Notes under the pieces: model-generated
What the model saw: the letters and a program-made list of their open reading frames with translations, nothing else
What the model was told of the DNA's origin: nothing
Database searches by the model: none
Shown: positions 7,691 through 13,803 of the stretch, piece by piece
Position numbering within the stretch: the stretch's first letter is position 1
Layout of the letters: every line of letters begins with the position of its first letter
Translations under genes and position numbers: made by a program
From: JAGOEX01 sp964630905
GTDB taxonomy: Bacteria > UBP6 > UBA1177
DNA: 15,394 bases
Assembly (NCBI GenBank): GCA_964630905.1
Contig: CAZVWR010000069.1
Coordinates: forward strand, 1 to 15,394
Reading direction: 5' to 3'

Positions 7691-9427
7691 CTACACAAGT
7701 TTTGACAATATCTTATAAAATGCGGCAATAAAACCTGAGGGGGCGCAAACTCCCCTGAGATAATCAACTTTCATTTCAATTGAATCTCTCATCATGTCTG
7801 TATAGAGGTCCATGTCTGTAATTTTCTGCGGATCAAAAACCGTGTCAAAATCCTTTTGCACATTTTTGAAAATATTCTTTTCAGGAATAAAGAAGCCCGG
7901 CATCATTTTCCATTCTCTCCACTTCATTTCGTTCTTAGCGATCTTTGTATAAACAGAAAGAAGGATTTCATCATTTATTTCAACAGGTTCGCCTGACTGA
8001 CCAAAGAAATAGAGGCTGTTGAGGACAATAAGTTTGAACTTTGTCTTTTTAAGCGCCTTGTCAAAAACATCAAGCTCTTTTGAAAGATCCCATACAGCGT
8101 TCGGGTTTCCCCCCGGAACAATGCTCATGTCACTGCAGCAGTCACACTCTGTCGTATAAGCGAACCATGAAGCTGAAATAAGATCGTTGTCCTTTATCAT
8201 AACGACCGGAGGAAGAAGTTCATCCCTTACTACGAAAACAAGATATTCAGGTGCATTAAGATCTTTTTCAGCCTGTTTGAAAAGGGTGTGCACCTTCCCG
8301 TTGGGAGACAGCATCTGATTAAGAACAATCCCCCTCTCCCCTTTTTCACTCTTTGTAACAGCAACATTTTCTCCGGATATCACATCCGTTTTTGCAGTAT
8401 TTCTTGCAATCGTGCTGTCTATTGAGCCGAAATAATTCCTTCCGAAATTGACAAGTGCTTTTTTCCTTCCCTGAATGTTAGTCAGCATGACCATGCCGGA
8501 ATCACCGCTTATGAGAACTTCTTCGGTCTTTGCTTTAAAATCTGAACTGTGAACATTCATACCAAAAAACGCTCTGTCTCCGCAACTGCTCGAAACAGTT
8601 AAGAAAGTTGTTTCCGTCTTCTTGCCGTTCTTTGAAATGGAAACTGTTTTTGCAGCACCGTTTACCGGAAGTGCATCACATGTTGAAACCGCGGTATTCC
8701 ATCCAAACACCTTAACAGCCTTCCTTACTTCCGAAAAACTCTTTGCTCCCAGAAGGAATGCGGTGTTAGTTTCGATATCATATATCATCATTATTCTTGG
8801 CGGCTCTTCATCTCCACCCTCTGCGCATCTTGATTTCCAGTACATCCACTCTTCGTTGACCCAGTCAGGGGAACAGACGATCCGTATAGCCGGCATTCCG
8901 GTCTTACGGCTTTTTGCATATACTTTTGAGCTTTTATCATCTATCGGGAAATAATGAATAAGAGTGTCATAAGCTATTTTTGAGAACTGTGCCGGGACTG
9001 AAAGATCTATTCTGCAGTTAAACTCAGTATTTTCAGTAAGATACACTGAACAATTCATCATTTCTCTCTGTACAAGATCAAAGGATGCCTGCCTCACTAT
9101 ATTAAGGAGATCCTCCCTTTCATCTGCACTGCCTGCATCATTAAGAGCCTCCTCTATTGACGGAACAACTCTTACCGCCCAGCTTGCGGTTGAAGCGTCT
9201 TCGCCTGTAAGATTAACCATGATCTTTGCTTCTTCAATCCCTTTCTCTTCCATTTTAGGAACATCTGTATCGGTCAGAACAACTGTAGGCTGCTGAACAG
9301 AAGCTTCGTATGCCACCTTTATATCGGCATCAACAGAAGCCGGACCATTCATAATTGTAACAGCCAACGCCTGGAATTCAGAAACATTCTTTTTCATTTC
9401 AGTTCCGATCAAATCAACTGTGATCAT
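7691..9427 (-). CDS. Divergent phosphoenolpyruvate-carboxykinase-like protein with degenerate P-loop
   Basis: A 578-aa cytoplasmic protein (no signal peptide). By eye it follows the order of ATP-type PEP carboxykinase: an N-terminal domain with RIDLSVPAQFSKIAYDTLIHYFP (about 139-161) and IRIVCSPDW; a middle strand and turn IETNTAFLLGAKSFSEVRKAVK (about 218-239); then LISGDSGMVMLT (about 305-316) where the kinase P-loop should be; then EYLVFVVRDELLPPVVMIKD (about 394-413), resembling the FLTADAFGVLPPV segment. The P-loop Lys-Thr and the GDDEHGW-type metal site are not recognisable (RKKALVNFGRNYFG instead), so classical PEPCK activity is doubtful. A Cys cluster ECDCCSD lies at 427-433. It may belong to an uncharacterised PEPCK-related DUF family. 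ATG 9427 was chosen for CTCCC/GGGAG 7 nt upstream, over an ATG 11 codons earlier. The gene is firm, the homology moderate. Confidence 0.55.
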   Translation of the reverse strand: MITVDLIGTEMKKNVSEFQALAVTIMNGPASVDADIKVAYEASVQQPTVVLTDTDVPKMEEKGIEEAKIMVNLTGEDASTASWAVRVVPSIEEALNDAGSADEREDLLNIVRQASFDLVQREMMNCSVYLTENTEFNCRIDLSVPAQFSKIAYDTLIHYFPIDDKSSKVYAKSRKTGMPAIRIVCSPDWVNEEWMYWKSRCAEGGDEEPPRIMMIYDIETNTAFLLGAKSFSEVRKAVKVFGWNTAVSTCDALPVNGAAKTVSISKNGKKTETTFLTVSSSCGDRAFFGMNVHSSDFKAKTEEVLISGDSGMVMLTNIQGRKKALVNFGRNYFGSIDSTIARNTAKTDVISGENVAVTKSEKGERGIVLNQMLSPNGKVHTLFKQAEKDLNAPEYLVFVVRDELLPPVVMIKDNDLISASWFAYTTECDCCSDMSIVPGGNPNAVWDLSKELDVFDKALKKTKFKLIVLNSLYFFGQSGEPVEINDEILLSVYTKIAKNEMKWREWKMMPGFFIPEKNIFKNVQKDFDTVFDPQKITDMDLYTDMMRDSIEMKVDYLRGVCAPSGFIAAFYKILSKLV

Positions 9428-9434
9428 TTGGTTA

Positions 9435-9439
9435 CTCCC
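9435..9439 (-). promoter_or_regulatory. Ribosome binding site fixing the PEPCK-like start
   Basis: On the minus strand GGGAG lies 7 nt before the ATG at 9427. No comparable site precedes the in-frame upstream ATG at 9460. Confidence 0.7.
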
Positions 9440-9451
9440 TAATATTATTAG
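9439..9451 (-). promoter_or_regulatory. 13-bp perfect palindrome, candidate operator in operon leader
   Basis: CTAATATTATTAG is a perfect inverted repeat with a central T. It lies in the predicted 5' leader of the PEPCK-like/TetR operon, about 17-29 nt after the predicted transcription start, and it touches the ribosome binding site. A bound TetR protein here could block elongation or initiation. It is short and AT-only in its core, so chance is possible. Confidence 0.35.
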
Positions 9452-9474
9452 TAAAAACATTACAAAGCCAGAAA

Positions 9475-9502
9475 ATTATACAAAAAATATAAATAATATC
9501 AA
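9475..9502 (-). promoter_or_regulatory. Sigma70-like promoter for the five-gene minus-strand operon
   Basis: On the minus strand, TTGATA (plus 9497-9502) and a perfect TATAAT (plus 9475-9480) are 16 bp apart. Transcription would start near 9468 and give a leader of about 40 nt before the ATG at 9427. Confidence 0.65.
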
Positions 9503-9538
9503 ATAAATGTTTAAAGGGAGGTCACTTTTTTATTCATA

Positions 9539-9643
9539 ATGTATATCATCCTGTTTATTTTCACAACAACCCTTGCCATTTTAAATGTCGGCAATATAAT
9601 AGATGCCGGTTTGTTGAAACAACTTTTCCGGAGGAATTCATGA
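9539..9643 (+). CDS. Possible 34-aa hydrophobic small protein overlapping the next start (doubtful)
   Basis: An ATG at 9539 opens a 34-codon frame encoding MYIILFIFTTTLAILNVG, then NIIDAGLLKQLFRRNS. This would be one membrane-spanning helix followed by a short basic end. Its TGA overlaps the ATG of the following gene (ATGA at 9640-9643), an arrangement typical of coupled genes. Against it: the nearest GGGAGG (9516-9521) is 17 nt away, which is too far for normal initiation. The best promoter (9573-9600) lies inside the frame and would start transcripts after its ATG. AT-rich DNA readily encodes hydrophobic peptides by chance. Confidence 0.2.
   Translation: MYIILFIFTTTLAILNVGNIIDAGLLKQLFRRNS
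9573..9600 (+). promoter_or_regulatory. Sigma70-like promoter for the exported-protein/thioredoxin pair
   Basis: TTGCCA (9573-9578) and a perfect TATAAT (9595-9600) are separated by 16 bp. Transcription would begin near 9607, about 33 nt before the ATG at 9640. It is divergent from the minus-strand operon promoter in the same intergenic region. Confidence 0.65.
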
Positions 9644-10170
9644 AAAGATCAATACTTATTCTGTCGATTCTGATGTTAACCGCTGCCCTTTCTGCCCAGA
9701 AAGCATCATTTGTCATGAAAGCAGGTAAAGCTGTCGGTGGAAAGATCACAAAGATCGAAGCAGGGACGCTTGATGGAAAAAATCTTTCAGAAACATCATC
9801 TATCGGTGCAGCTCAGGGGACAAACGAACTGATGATCCAGATCAGTGATATCAAGGAGATAGTCTTTAAAAGCCATGACGATGTATCATGTTTTGAAGAC
9901 GGAAGGTTCGTTCCTGTCAGGAAATTCTGTTCAATGAAAGCTCTTTATCACGCCGTACTTAAGACACCTTCAAAAGATAAAAACCCTGTCGAACTTACAG
10001 ATGACAGAATATTCTTCTTTCACATAGAAGGTCAAAAGGAACCCATAACAGTCTTTTTCTATAAAATTCAGGTAAGCAGTGAAGGTCGTGAAGATAAAGT
10101 CGATTACCCTGACCTTGAAAGAGAGGTCATGAATTTTAACAAGAATGGTGTTAAGAAAATAACTTTTTAA
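9640..10170 (+). CDS. Small exported protein of unknown function
   Basis: A 176-aa protein with a clear signal peptide: basic MKRS, hydrophobic ILILSILMLTAAL, then cleavage after about residue 19 (LSA-QKA). There is no lipobox. The mature part is soluble and mixed alpha/beta, with a Gly/Lys-rich opening (AGKAVGGKITKIEAG) and two Cys (about residues 87 and 98, in VSCFEDG and KFCSM) that could form a disulfide after export. GGAGG sits 6 nt before the ATG. The thioredoxin gene follows after 17 bp, so the two are likely cotranscribed, but the thioredoxin has no signal peptide and so would not meet the mature protein. I do not recognise the family. Confidence 0.85.
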   Translation: MKRSILILSILMLTAALSAQKASFVMKAGKAVGGKITKIEAGTLDGKNLSETSSIGAAQGTNELMIQISDIKEIVFKSHDDVSCFEDGRFVPVRKFCSMKALYHAVLKTPSKDKNPVELTDDRIFFFHIEGQKEPITVFFYKIQVSSEGREDKVDYPDLEREVMNFNKNGVKKITF

Positions 10171-10187
10171 TTTAGAGGAGAATTAAC

Positions 10188-10508
10188 ATGTTATCAGTAA
10201 ATGCAGCAAATTTCGCTTCAGAAGTTGAAAGTTTTCAAGGACTTGTAGTCATTGATTTCTGGGCTCCGTGGTGTGGTCCATGCAGAATGCTCGGACCGGT
10301 GTTTGAAGAACTTGCGTCAGAATACACAGCAAATGAAAAGATTAAGTTTGTAAAAGTCAATACCGATGAGAGCCCTGAAATTGCAAGAAAATTTATGATC
10401 AGGGGAATCCCCACAATAAAATTCATCAAAGATGGGAAAGAGGTTGATCAGCAGGTAGGTGCAGTTCCGAAAGAAGTTATTGCCGGATTCATATCAAAAC
10501 ATCTTTAG
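10188..10508 (+). CDS. trxA: Thioredoxin
   Basis: A 106-aa, single-domain cytoplasmic thioredoxin of normal length that reduces protein disulfides using electrons from thioredoxin reductase. The catalytic WCGPC motif is at residues 28-32 within DFWAPWCGPCRMLGP, the cis-proline is Pro75 in RGIPTIKF, and the buried Asp23 (VIDFW) is present. There is no signal peptide. AGAGGAG precedes the ATG by 7-8 nt. It follows the exported-protein gene by 17 bp. Its stop is 2 bp from the stop of the convergent ychJ-type gene. Confidence 0.97.
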   Translation: MLSVNAANFASEVESFQGLVVIDFWAPWCGPCRMLGPVFEELASEYTANEKIKFVKVNTDESPEIARKFMIRGIPTIKFIKDGKEVDQQVGAVPKEVIAGFISKHL

Positions 10509-10510
10509 TA

Positions 10511-11002
10511 TCAACTGTTTCCGCAACATTTCTTGAATTTTTTGCCGCTTCCGCATGGACACGGATCGTTCCTTCCTGTTTTCGGGGCATCCCTCTTAAC
10601 GGTTTCAGGAAGCATCTGCTCACCGTCTTCAAAATACCATGACCCTTTGATTTTGATGAACCTTGCATTCTCATGATGAACCTGTGAAACATCTTCAACG
10701 ACCGAATGAGCTTTGAATTCTACATAACCCTCGTCATCACTTTTGCCGCCTTTTACGGTCTTAATGATCTCAAGTTTTTTCCAATCGTTCCTTTCCGCCC
10801 ATTTTTTCACATTCTCTCTTGGCATGCTGTCCCTTGAGCCAGGCGCAACCGTTTCCATGACAAAATCGATGTCTTTTTCGACAAATGCTGAATATCTCGC
10901 TCTCATCAGCTCTTCAGCTATCACCGGCTTCCTCTTTCCCTTCAATACCGGTTCACAACACTCTGCAAAACTCTTTCCACTGCCGCAGTTACAATTTTTC
11001 AT
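10511..11002 (-). CDS. ychJ: YchJ-family protein with two SEC-C zinc motifs (UPF0225)
   Basis: A 163-aa protein with the YchJ architecture. An N-terminal SEC-C-like zinc motif has CNCGSGKSFAECC (C4, C6, C15, C16). The central NTF2-like domain contains ELMRARYSAFVEKDIDFVMETVAP, GYVEFKAHSV and GSWYFEDGE. The C-terminal SEC-C motif DPCPCGSGKKFKKCC has C148, C150, C159 and C160, identical in pattern to the motif at the C-terminus of SecA, which binds zinc and SecB. Length and domain order match E. coli YchJ (about 150 aa). Its cellular role is not established in the literature I know. AGGAG lies 6 nt before the ATG. It faces the J-like gene across a divergent promoter region and converges on thioredoxin. 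Confidence 0.93.
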   Translation of the reverse strand: MKNCNCGSGKSFAECCEPVLKGKRKPVIAEELMRARYSAFVEKDIDFVMETVAPGSRDSMPRENVKKWAERNDWKKLEIIKTVKGGKSDDEGYVEFKAHSVVEDVSQVHHENARFIKIKGSWYFEDGEQMLPETVKRDAPKTGRNDPCPCGSGKKFKKCCGNS

Positions 11003-11037
11003 ATCCGACTCCTGTTGTTAAAGAAACGATCAAGTTG

Positions 11038-11065
11038 ATTATATTCTGACTTTTTTCATAATCAA
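11038..11065 (-). promoter_or_regulatory. Sigma70-like promoter for the ychJ-type gene
   Basis: On the minus strand, TTGATT (plus 11060-11065) and a perfect TATAAT (plus 11038-11043) are 16 bp apart. Transcription would start near 11031, about 29 nt before the ATG at 11002. Confidence 0.6.
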
Positions 11066-11071
11066 AAAAAA

Positions 11072-11165
11072 GATGTTTAAACAAAAAAGTAAATGTTTCG
11101 TGTAAAATTTGACAAATATGTGTGTGTAATATAAATTCCACATCAGTGAAAAGTGTTTAAACATC
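11072..11165. repeat. 12-bp inverted repeat GATGTTTAAACA flanking a promoter
   Basis: GATGTTTAAACA (11072-11083) recurs as its exact reverse complement TGTTTAAACATC (11154-11165), 70 bp apart. Each copy has the palindromic core TGTTTAAACA or GTTTAAAC. The left copy lies just upstream of the ychJ-type promoter on the minus strand. The right copy lies in the leader of the J-like gene and ends at its ribosome binding site. The J-like promoter lies between them. This looks like a pair of binding sites for one dimeric regulator, though unproven. Confidence 0.5.
11109..11135 (+). promoter_or_regulatory. Sigma70-like promoter for the J-like/TPR gene
   Basis: A perfect TTGACA (11109-11114) is followed after 15 bp by TATAAA (11130-11135). 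An alternative -10, TAAATT at 11132-11137, would give 17 bp. The start site would be near 11142, about 35 nt before the ATG at 11177. Confidence 0.6.
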
Positions 11166-11176
11166 GGAGAACTTAT

Positions 11177-12316
11177 ATGAATGTATTTGGAAGAGTTCGA
11201 GTTAAGTGCGGTGATCTTTTCGGCGTAAGGTCTTCGAATGAGGCTTTTCTTTCTACAAAAATTTCTTCCGAATGGATAGAGATTGAAACTCTATTTAAGG
11301 TCGTTTCCGGCATAATGCAAAGAAACGAGTTTGAATCGATCATAAGTGCATTTATTTCCAGAGGAGCTGTTGAATCAGATAATAATGTGTCAAATAAAAT
11401 TGAGGTTAATGAAGGGAGAGATTTCCGTGATTATGGAACAATTAAATTTGATAATTCTGAACTTTCAGAGGCACCTCAACTGCCGGAAAATCTTAAAAAA
11501 GAGATCTTATTCCTTTATTATTACGGAAAAAACATCAATTATTACAGGGTTTTGAATATTCATGAATCATTAAATGCCTCTCACGAAAAGATCGTTAAAA
11601 GATGTAACTGTTACAGACAGCTTTTTGCAGGAAAGAATTTTGAAGGGATCGACCTAGGGAAATATTTTCAAAAACTTGCAAAAGCCAGAGAGGCGATAAG
11701 AACTGCCTGTCAGATCGAGGATCCTGATGTAAGAAAAAAATACGATGCTTTTTTAATGACGACATCTCATATAAAAAATGCTTCTGTGGATAAAAAGAAA
11801 GAAGAAAAAATAAAAACAAGCGTAGACAGAGCGACCGAAAGATTTCTGGCCGCCATGAAACTTCTTCATGCAAAAAATGTTCAGCAGGCATACAACGAGA
11901 TACTTATCGCTCTTCACCTTGATCCTGATAATAAAGAATATCTCGATTTCAAGAATGAAATTTCTGAAAAGCTCAAAGAAGAGAAAACAACATCCCTTTT
12001 CAGTGCTCTGGAGAAGAATGACATGCTTCTTCTTGACGAGTCAAAACTGGAAAATGTCATCGACAACATTCTTGAACTGACCGAAGACTCCCCCCTGACA
12101 CATTTAAAACTGGCTGAAATCGCACTTGAAAAAGAGATGCCGGAAATGGCAATACAGCATGCAATGGAAGCTGTAAGAAAAGATCCTGACCTGAAAAGCA
12201 AGGTCTCTGAAATTGTGAAAAAAGCCGACAAAAAGAAAAAAGAATTTAATCCTGAGCAGACAAACGATATCAGAACATATCGCATCACAAAAGACAATAT
12301 CGCAAAAAAAAATTAG
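11177..12316 (+). CDS. J-like domain (no HPD) plus TPR protein
   Basis: A 379-aa soluble protein. Residues 1-105 form an N-terminal region I do not recognise. Residues about 120-192 look like a J-domain: NYYRVLNIHESLNASHEKIVKRCNCYRQ resembles helices I and II, and KLAKAREAIRTACQIEDPDVRKKYDAF resembles helices III and IV with the usual DPxxRxxYD ending. The HPD loop that stimulates the Hsp70 ATPase is absent (LFAGKNFEG stands there), so it should not act as a standard co-chaperone. Two TPR-like segments follow (about 217-262 and 314-360, with ALHLDPDNKEY and AVRKDPDLKS), then a Lys-rich tail. ATG 11177 was chosen for CGGAGA 6 nt upstream rather than the GTG at 11153. Similar J-plus-TPR layouts are common in myxobacteria, from general knowledge. 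Confidence 0.8.
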   Translation: MNVFGRVRVKCGDLFGVRSSNEAFLSTKISSEWIEIETLFKVVSGIMQRNEFESIISAFISRGAVESDNNVSNKIEVNEGRDFRDYGTIKFDNSELSEAPQLPENLKKEILFLYYYGKNINYYRVLNIHESLNASHEKIVKRCNCYRQLFAGKNFEGIDLGKYFQKLAKAREAIRTACQIEDPDVRKKYDAFLMTTSHIKNASVDKKKEEKIKTSVDRATERFLAAMKLLHAKNVQQAYNEILIALHLDPDNKEYLDFKNEISEKLKEEKTTSLFSALEKNDMLLLDESKLENVIDNILELTEDSPLTHLKLAEIALEKEMPEMAIQHAMEAVRKDPDLKSKVSEIVKKADKKKKEFNPEQTNDIRTYRITKDNIAKKN

Positions 12317-12342
12317 CACAAACAGCCTCTCTGCTGTATAAA
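12313..12342 (+). promoter_or_regulatory. Weak candidate promoter before the MBL lipoprotein gene
   Basis: TTAGCA (12313-12318) and TATAAA (12337-12342) are 18 bp apart, in the 59-bp gap after the J-like gene. The -35 is poor, so cotranscription from the J-like promoter is equally likely. A short ACAGC/GCTGT hairpin in the gap has no T-run and is not a convincing terminator. Confidence 0.25.
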
Positions 12343-12375
12343 AGAAAAGTGTGTGTTGAAATATCAGGAGGAAAA

Positions 12376-13803
12376 ATGAAAAAACTGCAATTTATTCTGC
12401 TTTGCCTCATTTTCGTTTCGGCTTGCTCTGTTTCTGATGACACTATTCAAAATGATGAATCAACTGGTCAACCCGACAAAGAAGAAACTGACGATCCTGT
12501 TATGACCGACAATGATCATGACAAAGAAGTTGTTGTTGACATAGAGACTCATGATCCTGATATTATTAATGAATCTGACACAGTTCCGGATTTTGACGAA
12601 ATTGAAACTGTTGATAATGATGCTGTTGAGGAAACCCCTGATGAGGATATGTCTGGAAAAAAGATTCTTATCGAACAAATATATTTTCCCGGCAAAAGTA
12701 TGGGGGAAGCAATTCTGATCATAGGTCCTGACGGAACTTCTGTTCTGATCGATACTGCAAATGACAGCATGACAACACAAATTGCTGAAGCAATCTTTAG
12801 GAGAACAGGAAAAAAAGAGATCGACTGGGTCATAATAACCCATTATCACAACGATCATATCGGCGGTTTTGACAATCTTTTCGGCAATGATTCAAATGAT
12901 TCAAAAGAAGAGATAAAGATCAATAAAGGGATAATTTCAAGGGGGATGCTCGATATCGGTTCAGATATGCCTGGTGTCGAAGATTTCAATGAATTCTGCA
13001 CACTTATCAGCGGTGAACTTTCTTCCTATGTCGTTAATTTATGTTCAGGAACTCAGATGTCATGCGGAGGCGGAAGCGGCGGACCGTGGCCTGCTGAAAA
13101 CTGTGATGGTCTTTTAAAAGGAGACCTTTCAACAACTGATGATGACGGTTTAGGCTTTGTTTCATTTATTGATCTTGGGAACGGCGCAAAGATATTTTTT
13201 ACTCATGCAAACGGATGGATTTCTTCAAACGGCGGAAGCACTTCTGCTGAAAAAAAAGGTATCACTATCGGATGGGGCAATACCGATGAAGAAAATGCAA
13301 GAAGTCTCGGCGGAGTTCTAAAATGGGGAAAATTCAGATATTCATTTGCCGGAGACACTCAGGGCAGAGATATAAAAATTGAAGGCTTTGTCGCGGCAAA
13401 CAGTGAAAAACTGCTTTTACCAAACGGAGACAGACTTATAACACAGACCGGTGCCGATACTGTCCATCTTAATCACCACGGACTTGCATCGTCAACCTCG
13501 GCTGAGTGGATCGACTGGCTTTTTCCAAATGACGGAAAAAGCAGAAACGCAATTGTCGGAACTTCAGGTATTTATCTTACCTCTCCTGCTCAATCTGTTC
13601 TTGATACACTTGGTCCACGACTTGGCACAGGTCTGGTCTGGGCAAATGCAAAAGCGTGGACATCAGGAACAAGTCCGAAACTCTTTGTCGCAAATGCCGC
13701 AGTAACCGTTAATGTCGAAAACGGCGGAAACAATTATAAGATCGTCACAGGAATCGAACCGAACACCTTTTCTTCTGAAGTTTTTACAAGTACCGGGGAT
13801 TAA
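12376..13803 (+). CDS. Lipoprotein metallo-beta-lactamase-fold hydrolase with acidic linker
   Basis: A 475-aa exported lipoprotein. The signal sequence ends in the lipobox VSAC (Cys17). Residues about 20-92 form a low-complexity, Asp/Glu-rich linker (for example DDPVMTDNDHDKE and DFDEIETVDNDAVEE) that would hold the enzyme away from the membrane. From residue 97 comes a metallo-beta-lactamase fold with THYHNDHIGG (H156, H158, D160, H161), FAGDTQG (D327) and HLNHHGL (H368). This resembles the ComEC-type MBL branch associated with nucleic-acid or phosphodiester hydrolysis; substrate unknown. Residues about 180-260 form an insert with four Cys (208, 223, 230, 243) and a Gly-rich turn. AGGAGG (12366-12371) lies 4 nt before the ATG. 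The last 20 bp overlap the 3' end of the convergent hipA-type gene. Confidence 0.88.
   Translation: MKKLQFILLCLIFVSACSVSDDTIQNDESTGQPDKEETDDPVMTDNDHDKEVVVDIETHDPDIINESDTVPDFDEIETVDNDAVEETPDEDMSGKKILIEQIYFPGKSMGEAILIIGPDGTSVLIDTANDSMTTQIAEAIFRRTGKKEIDWVIITHYHNDHIGGFDNLFGNDSNDSKEEIKINKGIISRGMLDIGSDMPGVEDFNEFCTLISGELSSYVVNLCSGTQMSCGGGSGGPWPAENCDGLLKGDLSTTDDDGLGFVSFIDLGNGAKIFFTHANGWISSNGGSTSAEKKGITIGWGNTDEENARSLGGVLKWGKFRYSFAGDTQGRDIKIEGFVAANSEKLLLPNGDRLITQTGADTVHLNHHGLASSTSAEWIDWLFPNDGKSRNAIVGTSGIYLTSPAQSVLDTLGPRLGTGLVWANAKAWTSGTSPKLFVANAAVTVNVENGGNNYKIVTGIEPNTFSSEVFTSTGD

Noticed and set aside
10141..10175. GTTA...TAAC followed by TTTTT at the end of the exported-protein gene, considered as a terminator
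   Set aside because: Four-base AT stem is too weak, and the thioredoxin gene follows with its own ribosome binding site after 17 bp.
12317..12345. Hairpin ACAGC-CTCTCT-GCTGT after the J-like gene, considered as a terminator
   Set aside because: Only a 5-bp stem and no following T-run. A downstream gene begins 35 bp later.
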